Positions 26,101-34,258 of a stretch of DNA of 64,000 nt are shown here, in pieces. The DNA is from Candidatus Calescibacterium sp. (GTDB lineage Bacteria > Calescibacteriota > Calescibacteriia > Calescibacteriales > Calescibacteriaceae). Location: assembly GCA_025060505.1 (NCBI GenBank), contig JANXBU010000001.1, positions 1 through 64,000 on the forward strand, given 5' to 3'. Position 1 is the stretch's first letter. Every line of letters starts with the position of its first letter. The position numbers were made by a program, and so were the translations under genes. The notes beneath the pieces were generated by a model that was not told the DNA's origin, searched no databases, and saw nothing but the letters and a program-made list of their open reading frames with translations.

Positions 26101-28001
26101 TTGAATACTTTATATCCACGCACGGAGGTAGAAAAGGTCTGGCGGATACAGCTTTGAAAACTGCAAAAGCTGGATATCTTACAAGAAAATTGGTGGATGC
26201 TGCACAAGATGTGATCGTAAAGCAGGAGGATTGTGGAACAAAAAAATCAATAGAGATGAAAGCTCTTGCGCACGGAGGAGAAATTCTGAGATCGCTCTGG
26301 CAAAGGATATTTGGAAGAACAGCAGCAGAAGATATAACTTCCCCAGAAACCGGAGAGATTATAGTAAAGAAGGGAGAGATTATAGATAAAAATAAAGCTA
26401 AGCTTATTGAGGAACTCGGAAGAGAGTCTGTAAGGATCAGAAGTCCGCTTACCTGCGATCTTGAGGATGGAGTATGTCAGAAATGCTATGGATGGGACCT
26501 TTCGATGTGGCAACCTGTGACAATAGGAGAAGCTGTGGGAATAATAGCTGCGGAATCAATAGGAGAACCGGGAACACAGCTTACGATGAGAACGTTCCAC
26601 TACGGTGGGATTGGTGCAATATCTGAGCGAGGAGATATAATTGTATCCCATGACGGAATTGTAAAATTCGAGGGCGTCAAATATGTTGAAATAAAGATAT
26701 CAAAAGATGAGATGGAGAAAATAAACGTAGATAAATCTGATTTGATAGAAGGTTCAAAGATTCTCAGGGTAATATCAAGAGCTGGATACTTGAACATAGT
26801 TTCAGAGAAAGGAAGAACTCTTGAAAGATATGAATTGAAATACGGAGCTGCAATTTTGAGGAGAGAGGGGGATAAGGTCAAAGCAGGCCAGAAGGTTGCA
26901 GTTTGGAATCCATATGCTAACATAATACTTACACACGCCTCAGGTATAGTTAGATTTCAAGATATAGTTCCAGGCGTGACAGTTATAGAGAAGACAGAGG
27001 AGACTACTGGAAAGATAGTAAGAACAATAATAGAGCCAATAGCGGCATCTGTAAGTCTGAGACCATCTATAGTTGTTGAGAAAGAAGATAAAACAAGGGT
27101 GGTATATCCGTTGCCGGTTAGAGCAACAATATCAGTTGAAGAAGGTGAGTATGTGAGAGCTGGAGATGAGATAGCCCGAGTTGAGCTGGGGTATGCTAAA
27201 ACGAAAGACATAACAACAGGACTACCGAAAGCAGAGGAGTTTTTTGAAGCAAGAACACCGAAAGATACAGCAGTTGTTTCAGAGATAACAGGGAGGGTTG
27301 TGAAGATAGAGTATCTTAAAGGAGGAAAGAAGAAGGTAGTTATAAAACCTGAGGGTAGAGGGGCAACCAAGCTTCCGGAGAAAGAATACACAGTTCCGAA
27401 AAACAGGCACGTTATAGTGGTTCAGGGAGATATAGTTCAGGCGGGAGAAGCTATAACAGATGGGACACCAGATCCAAAATCTTTGCTGAGAATAAGAGGA
27501 GTGGATTATGCTTCAATGTTTCTACTGAATGAGATACAGAGGATATACTCTTCACAAGGAATAGATATAAACGATAAGCATTTTGAGATAATAATAAGGC
27601 AGATGACCAGAAGGGTAAGGATAAAGGACCCGGGAGATACGAGCTTTGTGACAGGGGAGATAGTAGATAGATTTGTTTTGAAGAGGATAAACGATGAGCT
27701 GATAGCTCAAGGCAAAAGACCTGCAGCATACGAGTACATAATCTTGGGAGTAACGAGAGCGGCATTATATTCAGACTCATGGATAGCTGCTGCATCCTTT
27801 CAGGAGACTCCAAAGGTACTTGTTATGTCTGCAATAGAAGGGAAGATAGATTATTTCAAAGGGATAAAGGAAAACATAATAGTTGGTAAGCTGATACCAT
27901 CTGGTACAACTTTCCCGCGGTATAGGAATACATCTATAGAGATACAGAAAACAGAACCAACAGAGGAAATAATAGAGGAAGAAATAAATAAAGAATACTG
28001 A
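23199..28001 (+). CDS. rpoC: DNA-directed RNA polymerase, beta' subunit
   Basis: RpoC carries the catalytic magnesium site: NADFDGDQMGLFLPLS holds the three aspartates. Other landmarks are the N-terminal zinc ribbon (CLCGKYKGPRYRGHTCERCG), GRFRQNLLGKRTDFSARSVI, ANRAPTLHRMNVQAFE, the second zinc site (QEDCGT, later CDLEDGVCQKCYG), and the trigger-loop region IIAAESIGEPGTQLTMRTFH. At 1600 residues it is longer than the E. coli subunit. The N-terminal half contains a long helical insertion (about residues 170-300). A third cysteine cluster, C752-x3-C756-x-C758-x2-C761, lies in a loop that carries no metal site in the enzymes I know. Third gene of the rplL-rpoB-rpoC unit. Confidence 0.98.
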   Translation: MEAITKRSINDIEAIRISIASAEKISKLAHGEVRKPDTINYRTGKPERDGLFCAKIFGPVNDFECLCGKYKGPRYRGHTCERCGVEVTTRRTRRERLGKITLVYPVVHIWFLKVPPNPISTILDISVKDIEDITNFSGWVIVQPPEKIAKFSLKDEQKEEMIQELKNQVNIRDVDFNKRYSRHIDQIMKIDVLLKHMAIRRKIIDVLFDKEILQKKSLELLCKKVLSSISEFKDVKEVDDITRYLQSVLQKLDSSSDSEKLFEEKRKELILNAIKFTEYLIVEREIIGLLIKFFPEIFSPITLIGGLGGDSIRAFDDKNIVVEKESFGKDQFAFVISKKGAGIKEKVPQNFIVGSGAETIRYILKNLNFSVLLETVKAEISAVQEKEGADDTKSSSFVKLSRRLRVISGFISNAESSKPEDMIFEVIPVLPPELRPIVQLEGGRIARSDLNEFYRMIIQRNIRLGKIKKLLEIGIGVPDSVIENEIRLLQNAVDSLIDSSKTKKQATSRTGMTLRSLADIIKGKYGRFRQNLLGKRTDFSARSVIVVGPDLKLHQIAVPKEIALELFKPFILWWLIDKRIVTSVKEARKLFDEKKYIALSGKDDEYAKYLFQALEDVIKEKLILANRAPTLHRMNVQAFEVVLTEGKAIRLHPLVCTAYNADFDGDQMGLFLPLSIHSQTEARVLMLSTHQILSPAHGGPIVYPTQDQVMGIFWMTVDFPGKKGEGKLFSSAREVFMAYVNGEVDLQSRIKCLITCQCSKCQGKEKIYSTTPGRVIFYHDILPKKLCFELVNKPLGKKEIIELISVSRMEAGEKDTVILLDRMKDMGFEMLTRSGFTLGIHHFKIPAKKEQLIKEASEIVKSIEEKYARRLITWGERYNRITQIWLEYTERIGKAVREELSYEDYDVNGKTERWYSKNPAFLMVHSGSRGSYEQMKQINGVRGIVAKPTGELIEFPILSNLREGLSPLEYFISTHGGRKGLADTALKTAKAGYLTRKLVDAAQDVIVKQEDCGTKKSIEMKALAHGGEILRSLWQRIFGRTAAEDITSPETGEIIVKKGEIIDKNKAKLIEELGRESVRIRSPLTCDLEDGVCQKCYGWDLSMWQPVTIGEAVGIIAAESIGEPGTQLTMRTFHYGGIGAISERGDIIVSHDGIVKFEGVKYVEIKISKDEMEKINVDKSDLIEGSKILRVISRAGYLNIVSEKGRTLERYELKYGAAILRREGDKVKAGQKVAVWNPYANIILTHASGIVRFQDIVPGVTVIEKTEETTGKIVRTIIEPIAASVSLRPSIVVEKEDKTRVVYPLPVRATISVEEGEYVRAGDEIARVELGYAKTKDITTGLPKAEEFFEARTPKDTAVVSEITGRVVKIEYLKGGKKKVVIKPEGRGATKLPEKEYTVPKNRHVIVVQGDIVQAGEAITDGTPDPKSLLRIRGVDYASMFLLNEIQRIYSSQGIDINDKHFEIIIRQMTRRVRIKDPGDTSFVTGEIVDRFVLKRINDELIAQGKRPAAYEYIILGVTRAALYSDSWIAAASFQETPKVLVMSAIEGKIDYFKGIKENIIVGKLIPSGTTFPRYRNTSIEIQKTEPTEEIIEEEINKEY

Positions 28002-28023
28002 GTAATAAGGAAAGCTGAAGGAT

Positions 28024-28443
28024 TTGGAAATAAATAAAGATCGACTGTTGAAGTTCTTCAAGCAAGCTGTAAAATATGGGATTGTGGGGGTCTCCGGTAT
28101 TATCACTAATCTTTCTGTATTTTCTCTTTTAGTTTATATATTAGGTGTTTGGTATATTGTTGCAGGTTTGATTGCTGGATGGTTTTCTTTAACTCAAAAT
28201 TTCATTCTCCACAGAAAATTTTCATTTGTTGATCAAGCAAAGTTTAGACTAAGATCACCTGAGGCTATGAAAAGATATTTCAGATTTTTCTTGCTTTCGG
28301 TTTTCAACGCTCCGGTTTTCTCATCTGTTCTATATTCCCTCGTTGAATTTTTGAGAATAGAGAAAGTTATAGCTCAATTTATAACTTCCGTTTCTCTTGG
28401 ATTTATAAATTTTCTTATAGCAAGAAAGTTCATTTTCTACTGA
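28024..28443 (+). CDS. GtrA-like polytopic membrane protein
   Basis: This small four-helix membrane protein of the GtrA family has 139 residues. Family members are proposed to move polyprenyl-phosphate-linked sugars across the cytoplasmic membrane for O-antigen, teichoic or arabinogalactan modification. Features are KYGIVGVSGIITNLSVFSLL (first helix; compare RFxxVGxxxTxxxxxxxxxL), the WFSLTQNFILHRKFSF loop (compare NFxxNRxxVF), and a closing SLGFINFLIARKFIFY (compare NFxxxRxxVF). It starts with TTG at 28024, with AAGGA about a dozen bases upstream, only 22 bases after rpoC, so it probably rides on that transcript. No glycosyltransferase partner is adjacent. Confidence 0.8.
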   Translation: MEINKDRLLKFFKQAVKYGIVGVSGIITNLSVFSLLVYILGVWYIVAGLIAGWFSLTQNFILHRKFSFVDQAKFRLRSPEAMKRYFRFFLLSVFNAPVFSSVLYSLVEFLRIEKVIAQFITSVSLGFINFLIARKFIFY

Positions 28444-28542
28444 TGTTTTAACAGTTAGTTTGATATATATTCAAAGTTACTAAAATTGATGGTTTTGAGT
28501 TTGAAGACGGAAGAATTTTAAATTAAGGTTTCTAATTTCCTT

Positions 28543-30312
28543 TTACTCTTCTTTTATTTTTATACCAAGTTCATCGAGTTGTTTTTTGTAGACATCAGAT
28601 GGAGCATTTGTAAGAAGACAGCTACCACTTTGTGTTTTGGGGAATGGTATAACTTCTCTTATGTTATCTTCTCCAAACATAATTGCAACCAATCTATCTA
28701 ATCCAAGAGCTATTCCTCCGTGTGGTGGAGCACCATATTTTAGTGCTTCAAGAAACCAACCGAATCTTTCCTGAACTTCCCAATCAGATAACTTCAATAT
28801 TCTGAATATTTTGTTTTGTAATTCTGAATTATGTATTCTTATTGAACCTCCTCCGATTTCTTCTCCGTTCAGAACTATATCGTATGCCCTTGCTCTGACC
28901 TTCTCTGGATTTGTTTCAAGTATTTCAAGGTCTTCCTCTTTTGGGCTGGTAAATGGATGGTGTTCTGATACATATCTGTTTTCCGTTTCATCCCAAGAAA
29001 ACAGAGGAAATTCTACAACCCAAACGAAGGCGAATTTTGTATCACTTCTGTAGAGGTTCATTTCCTTTGCTATATATTTTATAAGTTTTGCTGAAACATC
29101 CCTTGCTCTTTCTTCTCTGTCAGATATGGCGAACACTATACCATTTCCGTCACACAGTTTTGATATTTCTAAATTTTCCTTGTCATCAATATGTTTTATC
29201 ACTGGGCTTGATATGATTTTGTTCTGTTTTATAACAAACCACATCAGACCGCCTGCTCCCATACTTTTTGCTAATGATTCAAGATTGACAAGCTTTGACT
29301 TTGGTATTTCTATATCTCTGATAGAAAATCCAAGAACTTTGCCTCTTCTTTCAAGATTTTTTCTGATAAAGTCAAGTTTTGAATTACTGAAAATTTCTGA
29401 GATATCTTTAACTTCTATTGGAATTCTTGTGTCAGGTTTGTCTGTTCCATATCTTCTTATGCTTTCGGAGTATTTGATTCGTGGAAAAGGTATGGAAACC
29501 TCTATGTCAAGAACCTTTTTGAAAGCATGTTTTAGAACTCTTTCTGTAAGAGATATTATATCTTCTTCTGTGACAAATGACATCTCTATGTCTACCTGTG
29601 TGAATTCAGGTTGTCTATCTGCTCTCAGGTCTTCATCTCTGAAACATCTGACTATTTGGAAGTATCTTTCAAATCCAGAGATTTGTAATATCTGTTTGAA
29701 GAGCTGTGGAGATTGTGGAAGTGCGTAAAACTTTCCTAACTGTAATCTTGAAGGAACCAAGAAATCTCGCGCTCCTTCAGGTGTGCTTTTTGTCAGATAT
29801 GGTGTTTCTATTTCAACAAATCCCTCTTCCCACATTTTTTCTCTTATAGATTTTGAAACAAGGTGCCGTCCGATTATATTCCTTCTCATTTTTTCTCTTC
29901 TGAGGTCTATGTATCTGTATTTCAACCTTATCTCTTCGGATACTTCTTTTCTTTCTGTTGGCAGAAATGGAGGGAGTTCTGATTTTGAAAGAACTTTCAG
30001 AGATTTTGCTATTACTTCAACATTTCCTGTTTTTATTTTTGGATTTTCTGTCCCTTCCGGTCTTCTTCTGACTTCTCCTTCAATTTGAACTGTGCTCCAT
30101 TCTGTTATTTCTTCAGTTGCTCCGTCATCTGCTCTGAATATTACTTGTATCTCTCCAGTGATATCAACCAGATCTATAAATTTAACCCCACCATGATCTC
30201 TTATAGATTCAATCCATCCTGCTAGCTTTACACTTTTTCCTATATCATCTGCTGTTATCTGACCGCACCCTTTGGATTTGTATGATGTTTTCAATTCTGC
30301 GAAATCAAACAT
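28543..30312 (-). CDS. aspS: Aspartate-tRNA ligase (bacterial type)
   Basis: AspRS charges tRNA-Asp. The 589-residue length and the GAD insertion domain mark the bacterial type. Landmarks are the N-terminal OB fold with VKLAGWIESIRDHGGVKFIDLVD, the class II motif 2 region FQIVRCFRDEDLRADRQPEF, TQVDIEMSF, TPEGARDFLVPSR, GGGSIRIHNSELQ and motif 3 GIALGLDRLVAIMFG. The C-terminus is NAPSDVYKKQLDELGIKI. The ATG at 30312 (MFDFAELKTSYKS) is preferred; a start at 30384 would overlap the upstream gene by 60 bases and add 24 lysine- and tyrosine-rich residues. It is the third gene of a tatA-BtrH_N-aspS run on the minus strand, with 10 bases to the preceding stop. Confidence 0.97.
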   Translation of the reverse strand: MFDFAELKTSYKSKGCGQITADDIGKSVKLAGWIESIRDHGGVKFIDLVDITGEIQVIFRADDGATEEITEWSTVQIEGEVRRRPEGTENPKIKTGNVEVIAKSLKVLSKSELPPFLPTERKEVSEEIRLKYRYIDLRREKMRRNIIGRHLVSKSIREKMWEEGFVEIETPYLTKSTPEGARDFLVPSRLQLGKFYALPQSPQLFKQILQISGFERYFQIVRCFRDEDLRADRQPEFTQVDIEMSFVTEEDIISLTERVLKHAFKKVLDIEVSIPFPRIKYSESIRRYGTDKPDTRIPIEVKDISEIFSNSKLDFIRKNLERRGKVLGFSIRDIEIPKSKLVNLESLAKSMGAGGLMWFVIKQNKIISSPVIKHIDDKENLEISKLCDGNGIVFAISDREERARDVSAKLIKYIAKEMNLYRSDTKFAFVWVVEFPLFSWDETENRYVSEHHPFTSPKEEDLEILETNPEKVRARAYDIVLNGEEIGGGSIRIHNSELQNKIFRILKLSDWEVQERFGWFLEALKYGAPPHGGIALGLDRLVAIMFGEDNIREVIPFPKTQSGSCLLTNAPSDVYKKQLDELGIKIKEE

Positions 30313-30322
30313 AGCTTTGAAT

Positions 30323-31354
30323 TTATAGAACTTTTTGTAGCAATATGAAAGCTTCTGATTCTTTCTGATATATATTTTTTGCAAGTTCAGATATTTTGTT
30401 TTTCTGATCCTGATCTATGCTTGCTCCTTCTTTCAATTTTTCTGAAATTTCTTTGAAGATGTATGCAAGTTCTCTCCATGTGTTTGCTGAATCAAATATC
30501 ATTTCAGAGACTTTTTGTATGTTCTTTTTGGTTCTTCCTGTGAATTTTTGCGCTGCATCTTTAAGGAAGTCGGAGAACATATATCTGAAAGAGCCTCCAC
30601 CTGTTCCTCTTCTTTCTATAACTTGATAAGCGAATCTGAAAACCCACCAAGAATCTTTGAGATCAAACCAATTTTTTACGTCTTCACTGAAAGTTCTGAG
30701 TCCTCCAAGTCCCATAAAAGGAGTATCTAGCTGAGCCATTCTTGTATGTACTTTGTTCAGAGCTTTTAGTATATTTTCTCTTTCAAATTTAACTTTGAAC
30801 TCCTCAACAGGCATTATATAATTTTCAAGCGGAAACAGTGGTATGCTTACTTCAGCTGGATTCATAGCTGCCGAAAGTTCTTCTTCCGTTGCAATCTGTG
30901 GTTCATCAAAAGAACTATCTGAAACGATGAATTTGGTTGTTCCGTTTTTATCATCTTCAATGTATCCGAAGATAACAATTTCATGTCCTGGGAAGTGAAT
31001 TCTACCTTTGCCATAGTAGCTGAGGTAATAAAGATCTGTTCTGGCAAGAACTGGTATGTTGTTTTCTATGAATTCTTTGATTTTTTGTTTCGGAAATTTT
31101 TCATGTGATTCCCATTTTTTTTCCAGATCTATATCGTCGAAGAAATCCTCTACAAGTGTAGGATTCCTTCCTCCAATACTTTTTGGAGCTGCACCGAATG
31201 TTCCATAGAAGAAAAGCATTCCAGCAGCAAGCCCAAATATGTTATGCTCTTGGTGAGGATTCCCATAGAATTTCGAAACATTCCAAACAGATGTTGACCC
31301 GCAGTTTTTACCACTGCTGTGCTTGAATCCTTTGATTTCTCTCCTTATCTCCAT
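30323..31354 (-). CDS. BtrH_N / DUF4872 domain protein (papain-like fold, possible acyltransferase or peptidase)
   Basis: The N-terminal half (residues about 10-150) resembles the BtrH N-terminal family. It has GKNCGSTSVWNVSKFYG (the conserved cysteine, then S/T and N, near the start), NIFGLAAGMLFFYGTF, and HFPGHEIVIFGY with a conserved histidine, giving a Cys-His pair of the papain-like kind. The C-terminal half resembles DUF4872, whose signature FAYQVIERRGTGGGSFRYMF is clear. BtrH, from butirosin biosynthesis, transfers a gamma-glutamyl-GABA side chain from an acyl carrier protein; most homologues in genomes without antibiotic clusters are uncharacterised. Here it sits between tatA and aspS with no carrier protein or biosynthetic genes nearby, so its substrate is unknown. 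The length of 343 residues is normal for the two-domain family. Confidence 0.75.
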   Translation of the reverse strand: MEIRREIKGFKHSSGKNCGSTSVWNVSKFYGNPHQEHNIFGLAAGMLFFYGTFGAAPKSIGGRNPTLVEDFFDDIDLEKKWESHEKFPKQKIKEFIENNIPVLARTDLYYLSYYGKGRIHFPGHEIVIFGYIEDDKNGTTKFIVSDSSFDEPQIATEEELSAAMNPAEVSIPLFPLENYIMPVEEFKVKFERENILKALNKVHTRMAQLDTPFMGLGGLRTFSEDVKNWFDLKDSWWVFRFAYQVIERRGTGGGSFRYMFSDFLKDAAQKFTGRTKKNIQKVSEMIFDSANTWRELAYIFKEISEKLKEGASIDQDQKNKISELAKNIYQKESEAFILLQKVL

Positions 31355-31414
31355 TTTTTGTTCTATTTTTTCGTTTTGGCTCTTTCACGTTTATAGTTCT
31401 TGTCTCGCAACATT

Positions 31415-31681
31415 CTAACTACCTGTGATTTCTGATTTTCTCACTTCTTGTGATTTTTTCGCTTCTTCTATTTGTTGATCCTTCTTTGTTTCAATTTTTT
31501 CTTCTGTGTTTTCCTTTTCCTTTGATGTTTTTTGAGAATCATCTTCTTTCATAGTTTTCCTGAACTCTTTGAGTGCTTGTCCAATACCTCTTGCAAGTTC
31601 TGGAATTTTTCTCGCACCAAAGAGCAAAGATACTATGAGCAAAATAATTATAAGCTCTTGTATTCCAATACCGCCAATCAT
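31415..31681 (-). CDS. tatA: Sec-independent protein translocase subunit TatA/TatE
   Basis: TatA oligomers form the twin-arginine pore that exports folded proteins. The 88-residue product has the family layout: a short N-terminal membrane helix ([24 protein letters not shown], quoted here only to name the FGxxKxPE-type hinge), an amphipathic helix ([13 protein letters not shown]), then a charged tail rich in K and E. The ATG at 31681 (MIGGIGIQE) is chosen because a strong GGAGGAAGGAG precedes it; an ATG at 31702 lacks such a site and lies beyond the ribosome binding site. TatB and TatC are not in the window. It is the first gene of a minus-strand group followed by the BtrH_N protein and aspS. 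Confidence 0.93.
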   Translation of the reverse strand: MIGGIGIQELIIILLIVSLLFGARKIPELARGIGQALKEFRKTMKEDDSQKTSKEKENTEEKIETKKDQQIEEAKKSQEVRKSEITGS

Positions 31682-31693
31682 GCTCCTTCCTCC
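31682..31693 (-). promoter_or_regulatory. Shine-Dalgarno of tatA
   Basis: Read on the minus strand, GGAGGAAGGAGC runs directly up to the ATG at 31681, with the core GGAGG seven bases away. It decides the start seven codons downstream of the first in-frame ATG. Confidence 0.75.
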
Positions 31694-31825
31694 ATAATTC
31701 AAAATTTGTTCAGTAGAATTCTTTATTTTCTATTTTTCAGCAAATTTGAAATATTGTTCAATTTTTCGAGAGCATATCAAACCCTCTTGAGTTAATCTGA
31801 GATGCATTTTTAATATCATTTGGTC

Positions 31826-33148
31826 TCAAAACCTTTCAATTACTTCTGAAAATTTCTGCACATCGTCTTCTGTATGAGATATAGATACGAACCAAGCTTC
31901 AAAGGGTGACGGAGGAATAAGTATTCCGTTCTTCAATAGAAAAGAAAATAATCTCTTGAACATCTTTGTATCTGATTTTTTTGCCTCTTCAAAGTTTTTG
32001 GGACTTTTCTCTGTAAAGAATACAGAAAGCATTCCCGTTTCAGCATTTATTGAAATACTTATTCCTTTTCTTACAGACCAGTTTTTGAGAACATCGAAAA
32101 ACATCTTCGTTATTTGTCTGAGCTTCTTGTAGAAACCATTTTCATATTCAGCTATAGTTTTCAAAGTTGATATTCCACCGGTAAGAGATATGGGGTTAGC
32201 AGAGAAGGTTCCTGCTTGGTAAACCTGACCAGATGGAGCAAGCATCTCCATGATCTTTCGTTCAGATCTTACGATACCTATTGGGAAACCACCTCCTACA
32301 ACTTTTCCGAATGTTGTTATATCTGGCTTACGAGTTTTTATTTCAATCTCTCTTTCACCATCTGAATCAAATATGATAGGTTTTATCTTTCCAGAATTGC
32401 TTATTCCTCCCCATCCGGTTCTGAATCCAGTTATAACTTCGTCAAATATAACAACAGCGGAGTTCTTCTCACATAGGTCAAATATTGTTTTCAGAAATTT
32501 TTCTTCTGGTATTATAACTCCCATGTTTCCGGGGAGTGGTTCAAGTATCACACCAGCTATCTCATATTTTTTGAAGGCTTCTTCTAACTGATCTGAGTTA
32601 AAGTCAAGTGTTATGGTGCAGGATGTGAATTCTTCAGGAACTCCAGCGCTTGAAGGTATGCTGAGTGTAGCCATACCAGATCCAGCCGATGTGAGAAACT
32701 GATCTGAGTGTCCATGAAAACAACCGGAAAATTTTATTATGTATTTTTTCTTTGTGTATGCTCTTGCAAGCCTCACAGCAGTCATAGTGGCTTCTGTTCC
32801 AGAATTCATAACACGAAACAGAGATTCGGGAAATATTTTTTTGAGTATCTCGCAGAATTCTATTTCTTTTGTGTGGTTCAGTCCATATGATGTTCCGTTT
32901 TCAAGAGATTTTGAAACTTCTCTGACTACGAACGTATGAGCATGTCCGAGTATTATGGCTCCCCAAGAGAGTACAAAATCTAATATTTCATCTCCGTCAA
33001 CTGTTTTTATCTTTGAACCTTTCGCGGAATCAACATAAATCGGCGGATTTTCTACATATACAAAAGATCTCACGGGGGAGTTGACTCCGCCGGGCATAAG
33101 ATCTGTTGCCTTTCTTGCAAGTTCTTGCGATGTGATTACTCTCCCCAT
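31826..33148 (-). CDS. hemL: Glutamate-1-semialdehyde 2,1-aminomutase
   Basis: HemL is a PLP enzyme that turns glutamate 1-semialdehyde into 5-aminolevulinate, the C5 entry to tetrapyrroles. The 440-residue product starts MGRVITSQELARKATDLMPGG at the ATG at 33148; extending to 33232 would add 28 unrelated residues. Landmarks are PGGVNSPVRSF, MNSGTEATMTAVRLARAYT, FDEVITGFRTGWGG, and TTFGKVVGGGFPIG with the PLP-binding lysine. An insertion with KPIIFDSDGEREIEIKTRKP lies between FDEVITGFR and the lysine loop, a place where homologues are shorter. No other haem gene is present. It is divergent from the DNA methyltransferase across about 100 bases. A TATAAA box lies nine bases before the start codon. 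Confidence 0.95.
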   Translation of the reverse strand: MGRVITSQELARKATDLMPGGVNSPVRSFVYVENPPIYVDSAKGSKIKTVDGDEILDFVLSWGAIILGHAHTFVVREVSKSLENGTSYGLNHTKEIEFCEILKKIFPESLFRVMNSGTEATMTAVRLARAYTKKKYIIKFSGCFHGHSDQFLTSAGSGMATLSIPSSAGVPEEFTSCTITLDFNSDQLEEAFKKYEIAGVILEPLPGNMGVIIPEEKFLKTIFDLCEKNSAVVIFDEVITGFRTGWGGISNSGKIKPIIFDSDGEREIEIKTRKPDITTFGKVVGGGFPIGIVRSERKIMEMLAPSGQVYQAGTFSANPISLTGGISTLKTIAEYENGFYKKLRQITKMFFDVLKNWSVRKGISISINAETGMLSVFFTEKSPKNFEEAKKSDTKMFKRLFSFLLKNGILIPPSPFEAWFVSISHTEDDVQKFSEVIERF

Positions 33149-33157
33149 TATCTTCAA

Positions 33158-33163
33158 TTTATA
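33158..33163 (-). promoter_or_regulatory. Putative -10 box of hemL, leaderless spacing
   Basis: On the minus strand TATAAA ends nine bases before the hemL ATG at 33148, with a TTTAAG sixteen bases further upstream as a weak -35. A GGAGGTG also occurs, but it is more than 20 bases from the ATG, too far to serve it. Confidence 0.35.
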
Positions 33164-33250
33164 GAAATACACCTCCGATCTTAAAGATACAAAAATTTTT
33201 GTCTCTCCGTAAAAATCAAAGAGACTTTTCATTAACTTAAATGAGGAAGG

Positions 33251-34138
33251 ATGATTGATAAATATCTGAACAAAGTAATCTGTGGAGATGTTCTGACGAT
33301 TCTGAGAAATCTGCCAGATAATATAGTTGATGTTAGTGTTACTTCTCCGCCTTATAACAAAGGAGAGAATAAAAAGGGTTGGCTTGTTGCAAATGTTAAG
33401 TACAGCGGGGTATCAGATAGATTACCAGAAGATGTATATCAGCAAAATCAGATAGATGTTCTGAATGAGCTTTTCAGAGTAACTAAGCCCGGAGGTTCTC
33501 TTTTCTACAATCACAAATTGAGATGGGAAAGGGGACAACTTCTGCATCCTATGGATTGGTTGCGAAAAACAAGGTGGGTCATCAGACAGGAGATCATATG
33601 GGATAGAATGATTGCAGCAAATATAAGAGGATGGCGTTTCTGGCAGGTTGAGGAAAGAATATACTGGCTTTATAAACCTAATGGTAAGAGTTTGATAGGA
33701 GATGAGTTGAAGCCGAAGCACGCTTTGCTGACATCTATATGGCGTTTCCCACCTGAAAGAAATAATCCGCATCCCGCTCCATTTCCGCTGGAACTACCGG
33801 TCAGATGTATCTATTCGGTAATGGATGATAAAAAGGAAGGATTAGTGATTGACCCATATTGTGGGAGCGGAACAACACTCGTTGCTGCAAAGATTCTCGG
33901 TCATAACTACATAGGCATAGATATATCTGAAGAGTACTGCAGGCTTGCAGAGGAAAGAATAAAAAATTACGAAGATGAAATAAGATTTGCGGAAGAAGAA
34001 ATAGCAAAGCATGTTGTATCTAAAACTTTCAAACAAAGAAAGGAAGCCGGTGAGTTTACCGGAAAATATAGTAAATTGAACAGAGATAAACCAGAAAAAT
34101 TACATCTTTTTAGAACTTCTGAAATAAAGCAAGGATGA
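33251..34138 (+). CDS. Orphan site-specific DNA methyltransferase (N4-cytosine/N6-adenine, beta class)
   Basis: A 295-residue S-adenosylmethionine-dependent methyltransferase that modifies the exocyclic amino group of adenine or cytosine in DNA. The catalytic motif IV is VTSPPYNKG (residues about 30-38) and comes before the cofactor motif I, DPYCGSGTTLVAAKILGHNYIGIDIS (about 200-225), which defines the beta-type order. SPPY is common in N4-cytosine enzymes but also occurs in N6-adenine enzymes, so the base is undecided. KPGGSLFYNHKLRW and WVIRQEIIWDR fit motifs V-VII. The C-terminal 60 residues are charged and may help recognition. No restriction endonuclease gene lies on either side, so it looks like an orphan used for regulation or as an anti-restriction remnant. 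AGGAAGG directly precedes the ATG. Confidence 0.88.
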   Translation: MIDKYLNKVICGDVLTILRNLPDNIVDVSVTSPPYNKGENKKGWLVANVKYSGVSDRLPEDVYQQNQIDVLNELFRVTKPGGSLFYNHKLRWERGQLLHPMDWLRKTRWVIRQEIIWDRMIAANIRGWRFWQVEERIYWLYKPNGKSLIGDELKPKHALLTSIWRFPPERNNPHPAPFPLELPVRCIYSVMDDKKEGLVIDPYCGSGTTLVAAKILGHNYIGIDISEEYCRLAEERIKNYEDEIRFAEEEIAKHVVSKTFKQRKEAGEFTGKYSKLNRDKPEKLHLFRTSEIKQG

Positions 34139-34258
34139 TTTTGCAATGGATGTTTGGATAGATTTTTTGACTTATCTGTAAACATTTCTCAGAAAATTTC
34201 TCATACCTATTTTTGAAACCGAACAAATATAAAAATATTTTATGAAAATAATCTTATT

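Noticed and set aside
29126-29728. 200-codon plus-strand ORF antisense to aspS
   Set aside because: aspS on the other strand is fully explained by its family motifs; the antisense frame has no similarity.
33233-33250. Upstream ATG at 33241 as start of the DNA methyltransferase
   Set aside because: That frame stops after five codons; the ATG at 33251 after AGGAAGG opens the real gene.
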